A stretch of DNA of 64,000 nucleotides, from assembly GCA_032164245.1 (NCBI GenBank), contig JAVMKO010000001.1, forward strand, positions 64,028,892 through 64,092,891. The letters are read 5' to 3'. Below, in pieces: positions 35,709-47,797 of this stretch; the stretch's first letter is position 1; each line of letters starts with the position of its first letter. Origin of the DNA: Sternotherus odoratus. Lineage: Eukaryota > Chordata > Testudines > Kinosternidae. A model generated the notes under the pieces. It saw nothing but the letters and a program-made list of their open reading frames with translations. It ran no database searches and had not been told where the DNA came from. The position numbers and the translations under genes were made by a program.

Positions 35709-37655
35709 AATCATCTTAAACAAGGCTCTAGTGACATTTTGTAGCGCTAAGTACAAGGGCTAATGTGTTCATGGTAGCCTTTGTGCTTCAGTTTGCATCC
35801 TGAGAGCCATAAATACTATGGCTATTAAGGTCTGTGCATGCCAAATATGCATACAGGACAATTACAGAATAATAATTATTAGGACTATTAAGTTTTCTTT
35901 AATGACAAATAAAAGACACTGATCTAAAAGTTTCTTGTTGTGAACAATAAAAGTCACACAGGTTTCTTGTTAGAATACAGCTGGGCTGAAATATAGAAGG
36001 CTGCCTTTATTATACAGAAGAAGCAGACTCTTCACATTAAATGGTGTATGACCAAACAAGCTGCATTCATTTGACTTCCCAGACAGCTGGAGTTGAATTC
36101 AGAGGCAGCTAATTGCCTTGGGGACCCTTCTCTGGCATGTAGCCCATTGGTACTCTTAAGGGGTGGAGCAGCTTCACACAGAAAGCTTTAAAGCATCTGG
36201 ACTGCTGTTGTGCAGAATGCTACTGCTGACAGATTTACCATCTGTCTTTGAGAAAGACAACAGTTTCGGGAGGCCAGATACTACCAATCTCCTGTATAAA
36301 GCCGTTGTCAGTTAAAACCTCCTCATTAGACCCGAGAATACAACTTGAATTATGGCTAACTGTATAAACTAAAAAAATAAATATCAAGACGTTCTCTGTT
36401 TTTATTTGTGTACGGCTAGAAGAAAAATCGCATAACATTAGGAAGCAGAAAATTGTAAACACGTTTGTATTATCCATCAGCGGGGCTTTCTGCGTGCGAA
36501 CCAATTTTACGGATGTGCCAGCATTAGCCCGTTAGTTCCATACTCCCACTAGAAAGAGATGGAGTACTATAGTCTATTTAATTCATAATGCATTAATCAT
36601 TCTATATTAGATGACTCAGCTCTACAGGTCTGTAGACTATGTTTGACGCTCCATTGCAAGTGTTTTTGTTGTTATGCTTGTGTAGCCTATGAAACAGCTT
36701 GTCTCTGATTTACAAGGGACTCAAAATATATATAGCCACAAAAAGGGGAAAGGATGAATGTATTTAAGCACCCTCTCACTCCCAGAATGATGGACAACCA
36801 TCACAAACACACACAATTATGACCACCTCTTTCTAATCTACTCTAATCTTACAGGGACAATTTCAAGTTAGGTCCAAAATGTTTTTCAAAACACGAAGCT
36901 TATATAGAAACATTGTCATGGTAGACAGATGAATAGATTTCAAACAATCAGCAGCATTCATTTAGTAGCCCCCTGTGCTGCAGATGCGAATGGTAAACAT
37001 TATGCCTCAGCAGCAGCAAGAGTCCTAGAGATAGTGAGAAGCGGGTTTATGGAATCTGTGATTACCATGACCCATTATAAACATATGGGCAGATTTCTTT
37101 AAAACAGGGCTTGGTGTTTAAGCTTGCAGATAAGTGCCGAGATTTCCATATGCAGTAGAGGTTAGGAATTTTCAGAGTGCGGCTGTTTCCTGACAATCTA
37201 ATTACAGCATTATGTCCAGACATCGTGCACTTTACAGTCAGATGCTCATGGGGGAACTGTGTGTGTGCATGCATGTGTAATTGGGATATTCAAAGGGGTT
37301 AAGGATTTACCTTGTGCCTCCTGTTTCTCAAAAGTCAAGTTTCAATCTCTCCTGAGATGGACACCAAGGAAATAACAATACATGTATTTTGTACCCGATT
37401 TGTCACAAATGAAGGAAGTTGAATATAGGTAGCTGTTTTTAATTTTGAACTGCAGTTATAAACCAATATTTAACTAGAAGTTCTCCAGATATCTTACCCC
37501 AAATACTTGACCACAAAGCTTATGGGAGTTGTAGAGAATATACATTTTTCCCCTCCAGGCTGTATAATGGTAAGAAACTAGTTGATTCATCTATGTATGT
37601 GGAGCGTGGAAAGAATGTATTGCTCCATGGGTAGAGGATGTATTACTCCATGTAC
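35709..37655. other. Repeat-poor stretch, possible conserved non-coding sequence
   Basis: I recognise no transposable element in nearly 2 kb, unusual for this window. Complex, low-redundancy sequence runs through 36060-36560 and 36960-37300. The frames at 36235-36504 and 37062-37274 (minus) have no recognised domain. Conservation cannot be judged from this sequence alone. Confidence 0.35.
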
Positions 37656-37658
37656 TAA

Positions 37659-37876
37659 GGGTACATCTATGCTACCCGCCGGATCGGTGGGTAGTGTTCA
37701 ATGTATTGGGGGTCAATTTATTGTGTCTTGTCTAGACATGATAAACTGATCCCCGATGCACTCCCCGTTGTCTCCAGAACTCCATTTCCACAAGAGGAGG
37801 AAGCGGAGTCAACAGGGGAGTGGCAGTGATCGATTCACCGCTGTGAGGATGGCCAGGTAAGTCGACCTAAGATACT
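37659..37876 (-). mobile_element. Harbinger-type MITE truncated by a Penelope-like insertion
   Basis: It starts after TAA (37656-37658) with GGGTACATCTATGCTACCC, then GCCGGATCGGTGGG, matching the complement of the right end at 14384. The interior GATAAACTGATCCCC and GTCAACAGGGGAGTGG continue the family. It stops at GTCGACCTAAGATAC, where the Penelope-like 3' end begins, so the far third is missing. Confidence 0.75.
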
Positions 37877-38345
37877 TTAAAGAAAGTGAGGAATACTTGT
37901 AGCACCTTAGAGACTAGTTTATTTCAGCATAAGTTTTCGTGGGCTATGGCTCACTTCATCGGATGCATAGAATGGAACAGAAGTAAGATGCATTTATACA
38001 CACAGAAAAAAAAAAATGTACATTAGCATACCAATTCTAAGAGGGCTGTTAAATGTAGATGAGCCATTATCAGTAGGAGAAAAAAAATACCTTCTGAAAT
38101 GGATTTCTGTGTCAGGTAAATTAACTCAGGAAATGCAATCAATTAGTGTAATGAGAGAACCATTTGCAAGTCCTATTTAGCCCCTGGTTAATTGTATCCA
38201 ATTTGAAAATTAATTCCAGTTCCTCAGTTTCTCCTTGGAGTCTGTTTTGGAAGTTTTTCTGTTTCTCTGATTTTCTGTTTCAATGGTTTAATGTTCTCTC
38301 CCATGAACAGAGGCTATTTAAAATAAGGCATCAATCAATCCATGG
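37877..38345 (-). mobile_element. Penelope-like retroelement, 3' end
   Basis: On the minus strand the region codes, near 38240-38165, for LQGETEELELIFKLDTINQG and then a short conserved tail CKWFSHY before a stop. This matches the C-terminal end of Penelope-like proteins found in turtles and crocodilians. Downstream comes a block that folds like a hammerhead ribozyme, then GACTAGTCTCTAAGGTGCTA and CAAGTATTCC, the usual Penelope pseudo-LTR end. The reverse transcriptase is absent, so this is a 5'-truncated dead copy. It interrupts the MITE at 37659. Confidence 0.72.
37926..37967 (-). ncRNA. Hammerhead-ribozyme-like motif in a Penelope-like end
   Basis: The minus strand has CCGATGA, then a stem of GTGAGC paired with GCCCAC across a CATA loop, then GAAAAC. 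A hammerhead core is CTGATGA-stem II-GAAA; here the second core base is C in place of the usual T. The outer GCAT and ATGC can pair. Penelope-like elements are known to carry hammerhead motifs; activity of this copy is doubtful. Confidence 0.5.
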
Positions 38346-38454
38346 CCACTTCCGCAGTGGATGGAAGAGCTGTATCCTTTCTACAAGAAACGCAGCTGCC
38401 TTACATGAGGGCCAGGTTCCCTTCTAAAAACCCAACCTTGTGAATGCATAAATA

Positions 38455-38690
38455 GGACAAATCAAGTAGTTAGAGTGCTAGCCTGAGACTCAGAAGCTCT
38501 GGGTTAAACTCCCTGCTCCATCACAGAATTCCTGTGCAACCTTGGACACATAACAGAGTCTCTTTGCCCTAATTCCCCATCTGTAAACTAGTGAGACCAG
38601 TATTTTCCTACCTCGCAAAGGGGTTGTGAAGATAAGTATATTACTGTGAGTCACTCAGATACGGTAGTGATGAAGGCCAGATAAAGAGAT
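38455..38690 (+). mobile_element. MIR-like SINE
   Basis: A tRNA-like head is visible: A-box-like TTAGAGTGCTAGCCTGAGAC and B-box-like GGGTTAAACTCC. It is followed by a core with CAACCTTGGACACATAACAG, CCCTAATTCCCCATCTGTAA and GTTGTGAAGATAAGTATATT. The family is the same as at 17120-17475. Confidence 0.72.
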
Positions 38691-39635
38691 GGATAGAATT
38701 GATAGGTGCAAATCTTTCTGTTCTGGTGTCCATCGAGCTGTGAGAAGTCGGGCCATAGTGTTTGAGTCATAAACAGAAAATTGCTCCAGTTGAACTAAGA
38801 TTTTTCAATCAATTTAGTTAAATCAGTGCACATCCCTGAAACTGGTTTATATTAGTTTAGCAACCGATTGAAATGTGTTCATTGAAAGGGTACATCCGTT
38901 TAACTAAGTCCAATGTAAAAACCATTTTAGTTAAACCCATGCAACTTTTGGGTGCAGGCAAGGCCGTAGCCTCTAAGTATGCATATAGGGCTCAATCTCG
39001 CAACCACTGAAGTCAATGGGACTGCTGCTTTTGCTCCGCCGGTAGTCACCTGTCAATGGATTTGCACAGGTGTAACTGAGGGCATGATTTGATGAAAATA
39101 AGCTCAAACCGGTATAACTGAGAGCATCATTTGGCCTGAAGATGGTAAGAGGCGAAACCAGCTTGATTTCCATAGCTCAGTTAGCAGGACTTGAAGGCAG
39201 GAAAATTGTCTTTTTATTTGTAAACCCAGCACATTTAAGACTGGATCAGTTGGCCACAATAAACACCGAACCCCCTCTTTATCATTTTTAGTCACTCCGC
39301 AGAGTAGAATCACATTTTGCTCTGACTTTACAGTAGCTATTAAAACTTCCCTCAGGGAACCTGCTTCACATCTGAGCTATGATTTAGCAGGAATGTCATG
39401 GGACTTGGCCACTTATTCCTGCGACAATAGTTTACCGCCTGTACACCTGCTATGCAAAACCCTGGCAAAAGATCAACCGTGCACCAGTTTGAAAGAAGCA
39501 ATTAATATCTCAAAGAGAGAACTCCATGCAATTAACATAGTTATTGGCCTGATAGATGAACAAAATGAATATAATATGGATACACGGAGTTTGTTTTCTT
39601 TCTTAAGTATTGTGGGTTTCTTTCACAAATAATAG

Positions 39636-39904
39636 TCCAGATCCTGAGCTGTGGAAGCGGGGAAGAAGAGCGATGCTTTTCAACTCCTGATCTTTGGCTG
39701 CCAATGGCACCCAGCAGCTGTTCCAGCAGTTGGAGACCACCAGAGAACAGGGATATCCAGGCTATGGTTTCTGCTATCCAGCCACAGACCTGCACCAGCG
39801 TCCGACAGAAAATGGTGTTGCAGGAACCACTACAACTGCTCTATTTCACCCAAGATATCCTCAGACAGGCAGAATCATCAGGTAGCCTGTTAAACAAGTT
39901 TTAG
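39636..39904 (+). other. Unexplained open segment, about 90 codons
   Basis: One frame is open from 39636 to the stop at 39904, directly after a pyrimidine-rich stretch ending TTTCACAAATAATAG at 39633-39634 that could be a splice acceptor; a donor-like CAG/GTAG lies at about 39879-39884. A second frame (39694-39885) is also open and Gln/Thr-rich. GC content is higher than in the neighbours. I do not recognise either product; it may be an exon, a decayed mobile-element fragment, or chance. Confidence 0.25.
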
Positions 39905-40239
39905 GTCAGCAATATGATCTAATATATCCAATGCAAATTCTTGGTGTGTCAACTTTTCACCATATTAGTATCTGCATTTTCCCTTGCACAGGGAAGTGGC
40001 AAACATTGGAGAGTCCGTTACTTCTCCCTGATCCTGTTAGCTGTCCATGCTGGTCTTGGCCTTAGTCTGACTAATAGCAGATCTCATTCACCTCCTTCCT
40101 GCCTCAACCTACCCCCCCCCCCCCCAAAGAACACCAGCTATGAGCAGATACTGACCCTATATATTCAATGTGCCTTGGACCTATATATCCAAGGTGTCTG
40201 GCTCCCTCTTCTGCAGTATCTGGAAACTGAAAAATATTT

Positions 40240-40575
40240 AACGTATTTTACTGTTGGGGAACTGAGGAACAGAGAGACTAAGGGCAGCATTTTTAAAAAG
40301 GGACTAAGGATTTTAGGTCAGCTAAATTTTTGGGTGACTGACTCAAGAAACCTGAAAGAAGCCTGATTTTCACAAAGTGCTGATATTCCACTCTTGAAGA
40401 ATCAACCCTCTTTTGGGTGTTTCAAGCTGGGCACCTGAAAAAGCTAGGCGCCCCAAATCACGTGTCAAATTTTGAAAATCTTAGTGTAAGTGACTTGTCC
40501 AAGGTCAAACTGGAAGTTGTTGCTGGGGTCAGGAACTGAATGCAGGCCTTCTGAATCCCTTAAGCACTGGATTGT
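40240..40575 (-). mobile_element. MIR-like SINE interrupted by a MITE
   Basis: The two halves GGGGAACTGAGGAACAGAGA and AGTGACTTGTCCAAGGTCAA, then GGAACTGAATGCAGGCCTTC, are the antisense core and head of a MIR-like SINE. They are split by an insertion at 40282-40486; removing it restores the core sequence AGAGACTAAGTGACTTG. Confidence 0.8.
40282..40486. mobile_element. Harbinger-like MITE inserted in a SINE, 205 bp
   Basis: It is flanked by TAA on both sides (40279-40281 and 40487-40489), and the empty site can be read in the host SINE. Ends GGGCAGCATTTTTAAAAAGG and TTTGAAAATCTTAGTG are degenerate. GGCACCTGAAAAAGCTAGGC and the TTTTGAAAAT-type end recall the elements at 25731 and 41195. Confidence 0.75.
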
Positions 40576-41194
40576 CTTTCTTGTGCTGGTTGGTTTGATT
40601 AGACACATGTCACAGAGCTTTCCATTATAAGATGAGTGCAGCAGCTGAGAGTCGGACTTCTGGTATTAAATTTTAAAATTCAGAATTGGCTCGCCAAGAA
40701 CATTCTCCAAGATGCTAATGATGTCAATTGTTTCCAACAATATGTCAGCAGAAGGCACGCATGCAAAAGGACACCATTACAATTTGAAAGGCTATTCACA
40801 GAATATTTCATTGATATTTGTCCATTTTACATAGCTTCTCTTATTTTGAATCAATGTATCGCACATTTTCAAATTATTTTGTTATTTTAACTCTGATTCA
40901 GGTCTCCTTATGAAAATGTCATAAATGCATCAATTGCACTGGCAAAATCTGTATTTGCATTGAAAGGATGTGTCATTGAAAATGTAAGTGCTGATTTGCA
41001 TGTACACATCAGATGTGTTTGTAAATTTTATTGGCACAGTTAAGGAGGCCAGATGAAAATGTGGTCCCGCACCATCATTGTGTTGTTTTGGTGTCTAGCA
41101 TTAAAACCTATGATCTTTGAAACCAAGAATATGGTTAAATTAAACTATTCAACTCAGTCATGGAGAGATACTAGCTGCTGATAAAAGTATTCCT

Positions 41195-41375
41195 GGCCAA
41201 AATTTTCAAAGAAGACTAATAATTTTGGGTGCCTCTGTCCTTGGTGACCACCCTGAAACACCTTAAAGGTCTAATTTTTCAGAAAGTGCCAATCCCCCAT
41301 TCTCTGAAAATCGTGTTCCTTTAAAGGCTCAGATTGAGCACCCAAAATCACTGATCACTTTTGAAAATGTTGGCC
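41195..41375. mobile_element. MITE, about 181 bp
   Basis: Terminal inverted repeats GGCCAAAATTTTCAAA and TTTTGAAAATGTTGGCC (about 15 of 17 matching). The interior contains GGGTGCCTCTGTCC and GAGCACCCAAAATCACTGAT, itself partly inverted. Non-coding. Confidence 0.75.
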
Positions 41376-44300
41376 ACTATTTTTAATATCAGTTACAATT
41401 ATGAAAACAAATTGAAACTTAAAGTATATACACAATCTGTACTTTCATTCATGTCTGTGTATTGGGGTGGGTGTGGAAAGATGATATGCAAACAAAGAAA
41501 AGTGATTGTGTGCATCCCTTGTTACACACCTTCCCCCTTCTTTGCAATGTTTTCCTTTTCCAACTGACAACACTGATACACAGAGATATGCTTTATCCGT
41601 CCACTTCCTCCCCTCATTCAGGCACTGCTCTCAGGGGTATCGTATCCCTTTTGATGTGCATTAACTTCCATTAATACTAATGAGAATTCAGTGAACACAT
41701 CAGGAAGGCAGTATATATCTTTCGCAGTAGATAATGCACTCTTGGATAGTTATTTAACACAATATATATGTGAAAATAATGTGCGGGATGAACTTGAAGA
41801 GTAAAGTGGAGGAACAGAGGTAAAGGGCAAATTCATCCATGGTGTTAAACCTGTTGAGGTCAGTAGAGTTAAATATAAATCTATTAAATAGCAGTTACTA
41901 TATCACATGATGTTAATGTGATAAACCAGACATTTCAAAATTCAGATGTATCTGCTTTATCAATATTTCCCCTGTAATTAGTCTAAATTTACTATAAAGG
42001 CAAAAAGAGAGAGCGGGAGAAAGAGAAAGAAAGAGTTCTATGATAATCCTTAAGCCTATTAACAGTCCGAAGTCAACAGATCTGTTTCACTGGCCCTGAA
42101 AATTGTGATGACCGTGAATACAGTAAGTGAAAGGAATGGGAGCCAGAAGTTGAGTGAGATGATACTGTGCAGAAAGCTAACTGTAATAAGCTGTTGTATG
42201 TTCCTTCTCATCATTTTGTAATGTAAAATCAGTGTTCTGATTGCTGACTATTTGTGGTCATTTCTGTAAGAGCTTAGAGGGATTACCTCTGATCTTCTGT
42301 ATAAATTTCACAGCAGGTGTTACACACTACCTATTTCTTATCCTTGCAGTTTGAATTGAATACAGTATTCTTCATCTCTTCTCCTGAACTGATGTGTAAT
42401 TATCCTGTACTCTGTTAAACAATTGCCATATTCTGTCCCATGCAGTAGTAGCTGCATTTCATTGCTCAATAAAGTTATTGTTATATATTGTTTCTATGTA
42501 CTCCTTAACTATTTAACAGTGTTTTAAGCATTAATTAAAGTATGAAAACATTCTTAGAGATACTTAGATGAAGGGAGGCATAGAAGGATGTCCTTCACTC
42601 TCCGTGCATGTTTAAGACGGTACATTATGTATGTTTCCTAGAGTATAGAAAGCGTAAGATGAATTGATGTATTTATTTTTAGCCTACTGATATTTTGCTA
42701 ATTTCTTAGGACAACTAATGTGGCAATTTAACAATGCACAATATTCTTTTTCCATTTGTGTGTATGGGTTTTGGGTTTGGTTTAATTGCCTAGTTAGTTG
42801 TTTTATTGCCTTTTTTATTAATCAGTTTAGACACTTTTTTTTAAAATAAAAACTTTTAAAAAGTTTAATTTTTCAGAAAATTAAACAGATACATTAGATA
42901 AAATTAATAAATTCTAAAGAGTTTGGAAACAAAAAAAAAAATAAACCCATGAAAACAGAACAAAAGTTTTCAATTTTTTTAAAAAAATCTCCACTCTTTT
43001 CTATTTTTATATGATATATCTTTGTATAAGAATTCTTTTGTGGGAATTTTCATGGTATCTCTTCTGGTCAGAGCAGGGGATTTTGGTAATTTTCTAGTCT
43101 TGTACCTCCTGAACCCATTGCTTTATGGGAGTTTTTACACATCCTAAAATTCTTCTGTCAATTAGAGGCTACTCTGGACATTGCGTGCATTTTCCAACAG
43201 TGAGACCTGTGGTGCCTTGTCAGCTACAATCATACATTTATGGAGTGAATGCTTGAAATATGAACAGCACAGAAGTGTTGCTGCCAGTTGGAAAAAAGAT
43301 GATGAAATTCCTAAGCAAAATGCAGAGATAAGGAAACATGAGTGCCCTTGATACCTTTGTCCCTATTCTTGACCCTGTCAGTCATACCTCCAACTTTTCC
43401 TCCTTTAAGGGGCTGTCAATTCACAGAAGTTGCACCAGTTTAACTAAAGGTGTGATGCTGCATTGATTTAGTGAATTTACTCCTTCCGTAAAACCTATAA
43501 ACTATAATGTTTCCATAATAGTTGCAATATCTCAGCTTCCCTTAGCAAGGAAAGTATTGATGAAATCTGTTACCTGGACAACTAGCTGATTTCAACCAGC
43601 TTCCTTCAGGAGTCCAACAAAACAGTATCTAAACCCCATCTTGGCTTCAATGTCTTTTGATGAACCAGGACAAGAGCTCTCTGACCTCAGTCCTAAGGCT
43701 CATGAACTTAGTATGACCATAAACAGAAGGAGGGGGAAATACTACCATATCTGGAAAGGATGAAATGGGTGGATATGGAGATTCTGTCCTCTCCAGTCTC
43801 CAAAGTGCTTTTCATCAGAGGCTGCCCATGCTGACTAGGGATCTTGCTGTGCTGCTGTACTCTGGTTTTCTGCTCTCAATTGCACTCTTGACCTTTCCTC
43901 CAACTGTCTGGAGAGCTATTGAACAATAGCAAGAATTGCTGATTCCAACCTTGCTAGTGCCTCTTGTTCATACAGATCTAGATGCACTATGGATGGCTGA
44001 AGCAGTGGCACTAGTAGTGAGCATTGGAAAGAGCTAGGTACAAAGGACTCCTTCTTATGAAGTAATCTAGCGAGGAAGACACTGGATGTTGGGAGGTTCA
44101 GATAGCTCGGTTATGCTGAGAGTTGCTAGTTCCAGTCTCTAATGTGAAGAAACCATATGCGAAAGAATTGGTGGTACAGTACAACAGTTGTGCTACCATA
44201 CCTTAATCCAGAGTAGGGTTACAGCTGAGTTACAGATTATGGAAACTGTCACATCTGGAGACAATCATCATAATCTCACACATTTACATATACAGCTGAG

Positions 44301-45029
44301 GACAACAGCGGAGATGGGACCTGTGTTTAAAAGAAGTGCTTTTTCATAATACAGCAGTTGTGTATGAAACCAGGCTTTCCTTTTCAAATCTGTGTGTCAA
44401 ATACATCCTCATCCGAAGTTATGGTTTCAGTGAGTGTCATAAAAACTACTGGATATATCAATCAGACCTCCTTCATGAAACCAGCCCGGATGCAAGCCAG
44501 CTGTTCTTAATTGAATCTTGCATGTTATATGCATGTTTCCTTGGCATCCCTCTCTCTCCCTTTTTGCATTCCATTGCTGCATTGGCTCGGGGCTCCTGCT
44601 TTTTCCCTGTGCATTATTCGTATATTAAAATCTAACCATTTAAAGGAGCAAATGGCTATATTGTAGAAGTATAAGTACAAAAGAAAACTTCCTAGACTGT
44701 GTTTTCTATGATCAATTGCTGGAAATTGAATATAATAAAATATTATTTTATTTTTTACAGGAGAGAGAGAGAATGGAATGTGCTGAGTATTTCCTGATCT
44801 GCTTATTCTGGAATCACTGCTATAAAATCATACCACATTTCTGCAACAAGAGTGCTACAGTGTTGCCAGTTATCCTGATTTTATCTATGATCTTTCAATA
44901 TTTGGTATTTTCCTTAGGGCCCCAGCTCCTGGAGTCATGTGAATAAATGAGAATCTCAGGTTTCATTTGAAACAACAACAACAAAAAAGAGTAAGTTTCT
45001 AGTCTACACAGTTCTATATTTTAGGTATA
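41376..45029. other. No gene recognised
   Basis: AT-rich sequence with homopolymer runs (42820-42990) and a purine tract GAGAGAGCGGGAGAAAGAGA at about 42008. Short frames (44336-44635, 44716-44946) show no domain. Confidence 0.45.
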
Positions 45030-45235
45030 CATGTGATCCCCATTACTGTGGTATCTGAGTGCCTCAAAATCTTTAATGTATTTATCGTCCCAACACCTCT
45101 GTGAGTTAAGGGAAGTGCTATTAACCCCATCGTACACATGGGGAACTGAGGCACAGAGAAACTAAGGGGAGGCACAGGAAGTCTGTGGTGGAGCAGTTAA
45201 ATGAACCTCATTGTCCAAGAAAAGCTTGAGAACTC
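45030..45235 (-). mobile_element. MIR/L2-like fragment
   Basis: ATCTTTAATGTATTTATCGT, CACCTCTGTGAGTTAAGGGA, ACATGGGGAACTGAGGCACA and GAGAAACTAAGGGGAGGCAC are the antisense core of the same ancient SINE family as at 40240. Confidence 0.7.
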
Positions 45236-47119
45236 AACCAGTAAAGGCTCAAAAACCAGAAGACTAAAAAGAACCCAAGTTGTATTGAATCTAAAAATCT
45301 TGTGATTTTTTTAAGACAATCTCATGATTATGAAGACCCCTAGCTGACAATACTGCCATGCTTAAATTGGGTTGGAAGTTGCAAGCAGCAGATCCCAGAA
45401 TGTTAACAGGGCATCTGAAAGCAGCTGTGAAGAAATGTAAAATGGAGAGCATTTAAGGCTCTGAAAGCTGGAGCAGAGTTAATGTAAATTATCTGATAAA
45501 AATAGCCTGTATAGCACTTGCCCTGACTAGAATCTCAATTGTAAACAGCCCAAGGTTCTGTTTATGTCTGATTGCTTGGGTGTTTTCTACTGAGACCCTG
45601 TGTACTCCAGAGACATTTAAAACACTGTGGTTTGCTCCACTTGCTAGATTGAACAAATGGGGATCTTTAATTGAATCCCTTTAGTATGTGATTCCTACCT
45701 TACTCCTTTGGTTTTACCAGAGCTAAATAAACTCTATTAACAGCCCAGTGTCATCTGGCTCTTACAAGATAATAAATGTGTTGTTTCTAATCAATAATGC
45801 TTTTGCCGATGAGATTCCGACTTTTTGTTTGTAAACAAAACTTTCCTGGACTCAGGGAATAACAGCAATGTATAACTTTGAAAGATGCCTGCAGGTTTTT
45901 TAGTTATATTATAATAATAGCAGGATTGTGATGGGGAATCAGACAATTCCTGGCTGATTTGCTGTTTTGCTGATAACAATGTGGACAAAGCAAGTCACAC
46001 TGCTTTCTAAAGTATATGTTATAGCACTTGGTTCTAGCTAATTGTGAATGCTGCTCCTTTCGGAGTGAAACAATAAAACAGTCTGTATTTCAGAAAGATA
46101 AATGATGATCTTCGGCCCTTTTTTCTTCCACTTCCTCCTCACAAAAGAGACTTAACAACAGAGCACCTTAGGGAAAAAGATTTATGAATCTGAACAAATT
46201 CCTAGCACTACACCCACTCTCCAATGAAGAGAATGGTAAATGGTCTCAGGGAACAGTAACAATGAGAGCAGAAGCAGCAAAATTGTGTCCCACCCAGATC
46301 AGCAAGGACCACCATTGATGGAATATTTAACTCTATATGTGCAGCAAATGGAATGATACTCTGAAGATTCAGTTCATCTGTTTCTCTATGTGATTGAATG
46401 CTTTTCCGGTTATGAAGTTATTGTGAAAATTAAAGAGGAAAGGAAGAAAAAAGATGATCATGACTGGCTTTATTAAAATGTGCTGTTCTGTACTTGATTA
46501 GGTCTCTTATTTTGCACTTTGTGCTGCAAGCAACACTTATCAAGAGGAGGACCTTACTGTAATTGATGCAGGAAACATTCAGGGACTTCCTTATCTAAAA
46601 AAGGAATCTTCAAGATGTCCTTCATTTAACATTCTCTCAAAACCTTCTCATTACTGTGGAAAGATACATATAGTAATTGCAATGAGAACTGGTTCATTAA
46701 AGTAATGATCTCTTACAGTCAGTGGTGTACATCACCAGTGGTTACGCTTATTACATCTATGTAACAATAAGCCATCTCCTGTATATAATTATTTTCTAGG
46801 AGGTAGGTTTTAAAGGCTACAGGTTTCATCACTTTCAGATCAATTAAACTCTTCAGACATTTCTTTTTTGTTGTATTCTCTCTTATCCACAGGTCATATG
46901 TCCTCATTACCTTATGGCAGTTGAATAATCCTGGATGCTGAATGAAATTTACAGAAACACAGATGGAGATTGGACTCTGCTAACAACCTCTGAATACTTT
47001 CAAGCCTGAGAGAGTATTCCCAGATTGATGGTTGATGGGACTATTGAAAAGTCAGCTCATTAATAGACATGCGTAGCACTAACATACTGCTTGCCATCTT
47101 CACAATTAAGTAACACCCA
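45236..47119. other. No gene recognised
   Basis: AT-rich sequence; the minus-strand frames at 45791-45988 and 46719-46907 lack recognisable features. Confidence 0.45.
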
Positions 47120-47192
47120 CAACAGTCCTCTCAGGTAGGTCAAGATTAAGATTCCTGTTTTATAGCTGGGGAAACAGAGGTAAAACAGTTTA
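47120..47192 (-). repeat. MIR-like fragment
   Basis: CCTCTCAGGTAGGTCAAGAT and TTTTATAGCTGGGGAAACAG then AGGTAAAACAGTTTA resemble the antisense core of MIR-like SINEs. It was probably split by the hAT insertion at 47201. Confidence 0.55.
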
Positions 47193-47200
47193 GAGCTAGA

Positions 47201-47797
47201 ATAGTGGTTCTCAACTTATTTATTATTGTGGGCTGCATATGTGTTAGCTGGGCTGCAGGGGCCGGGTGGCAGGGCAGCGACAGTCCAGACCCCGCCCCTG
47301 GATCCCAGATCTTGGCCACATGAGGTAGCTAGCTGCCCACCCTCACTGGACCCCAGACCCCAGCGGGTGGATTTGGAGGCCTGTCACAGAGTTTGTGAGG
47401 CTGGGTGGCAGCCCTGGATCCTGCATCCCCAACCCTGTGGGGCTGGCCGGGAGCCTTGAACCCCACTGTGCGAGGCCAGGCAGTAGCTCCGGACACTTAA
47501 GTTTGCGAGGCTGGGTTGCAGCCCTGGACCCCTGACCCACAGGGCTGGCCGGGAGCCCTGGAGCCCTCCATTGTGGGACAGGACAGCAGCCCTGGATACC
47601 AGACTGGCAGCCTCGACCCCCAGACCCTCTGCCACATGGGCTGGGATGGCCTGTCCTGGCATCCCCAACACCACCACCCTGGTTGGTGGGGCATCTCAGA
47701 CCCTACCGGGCCAGGCAGCCGGAAATCCAGACCCCACCACGTGGACTGGCCTCTATCACACAGCTGAGGTGGGCCCCATGTTGGGTTGAAAACCCTT
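47201..47797. mobile_element. hAT-type element with GC-rich core, 597 bp
   Basis: Flanked by an exact 8-bp duplication GAGCTAGA (47193-47200 and 47798-47805). Ends are ATAGTGGTTCTCAACTTATT and GGGTTGAAAACCCTT. The core is GC-rich with repeated GCAGCCCTGGA-type motifs, stop-poor in all frames; the many overlapping 70-120 codon frames are shadows of it. There is no transposase. Confidence 0.88.
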
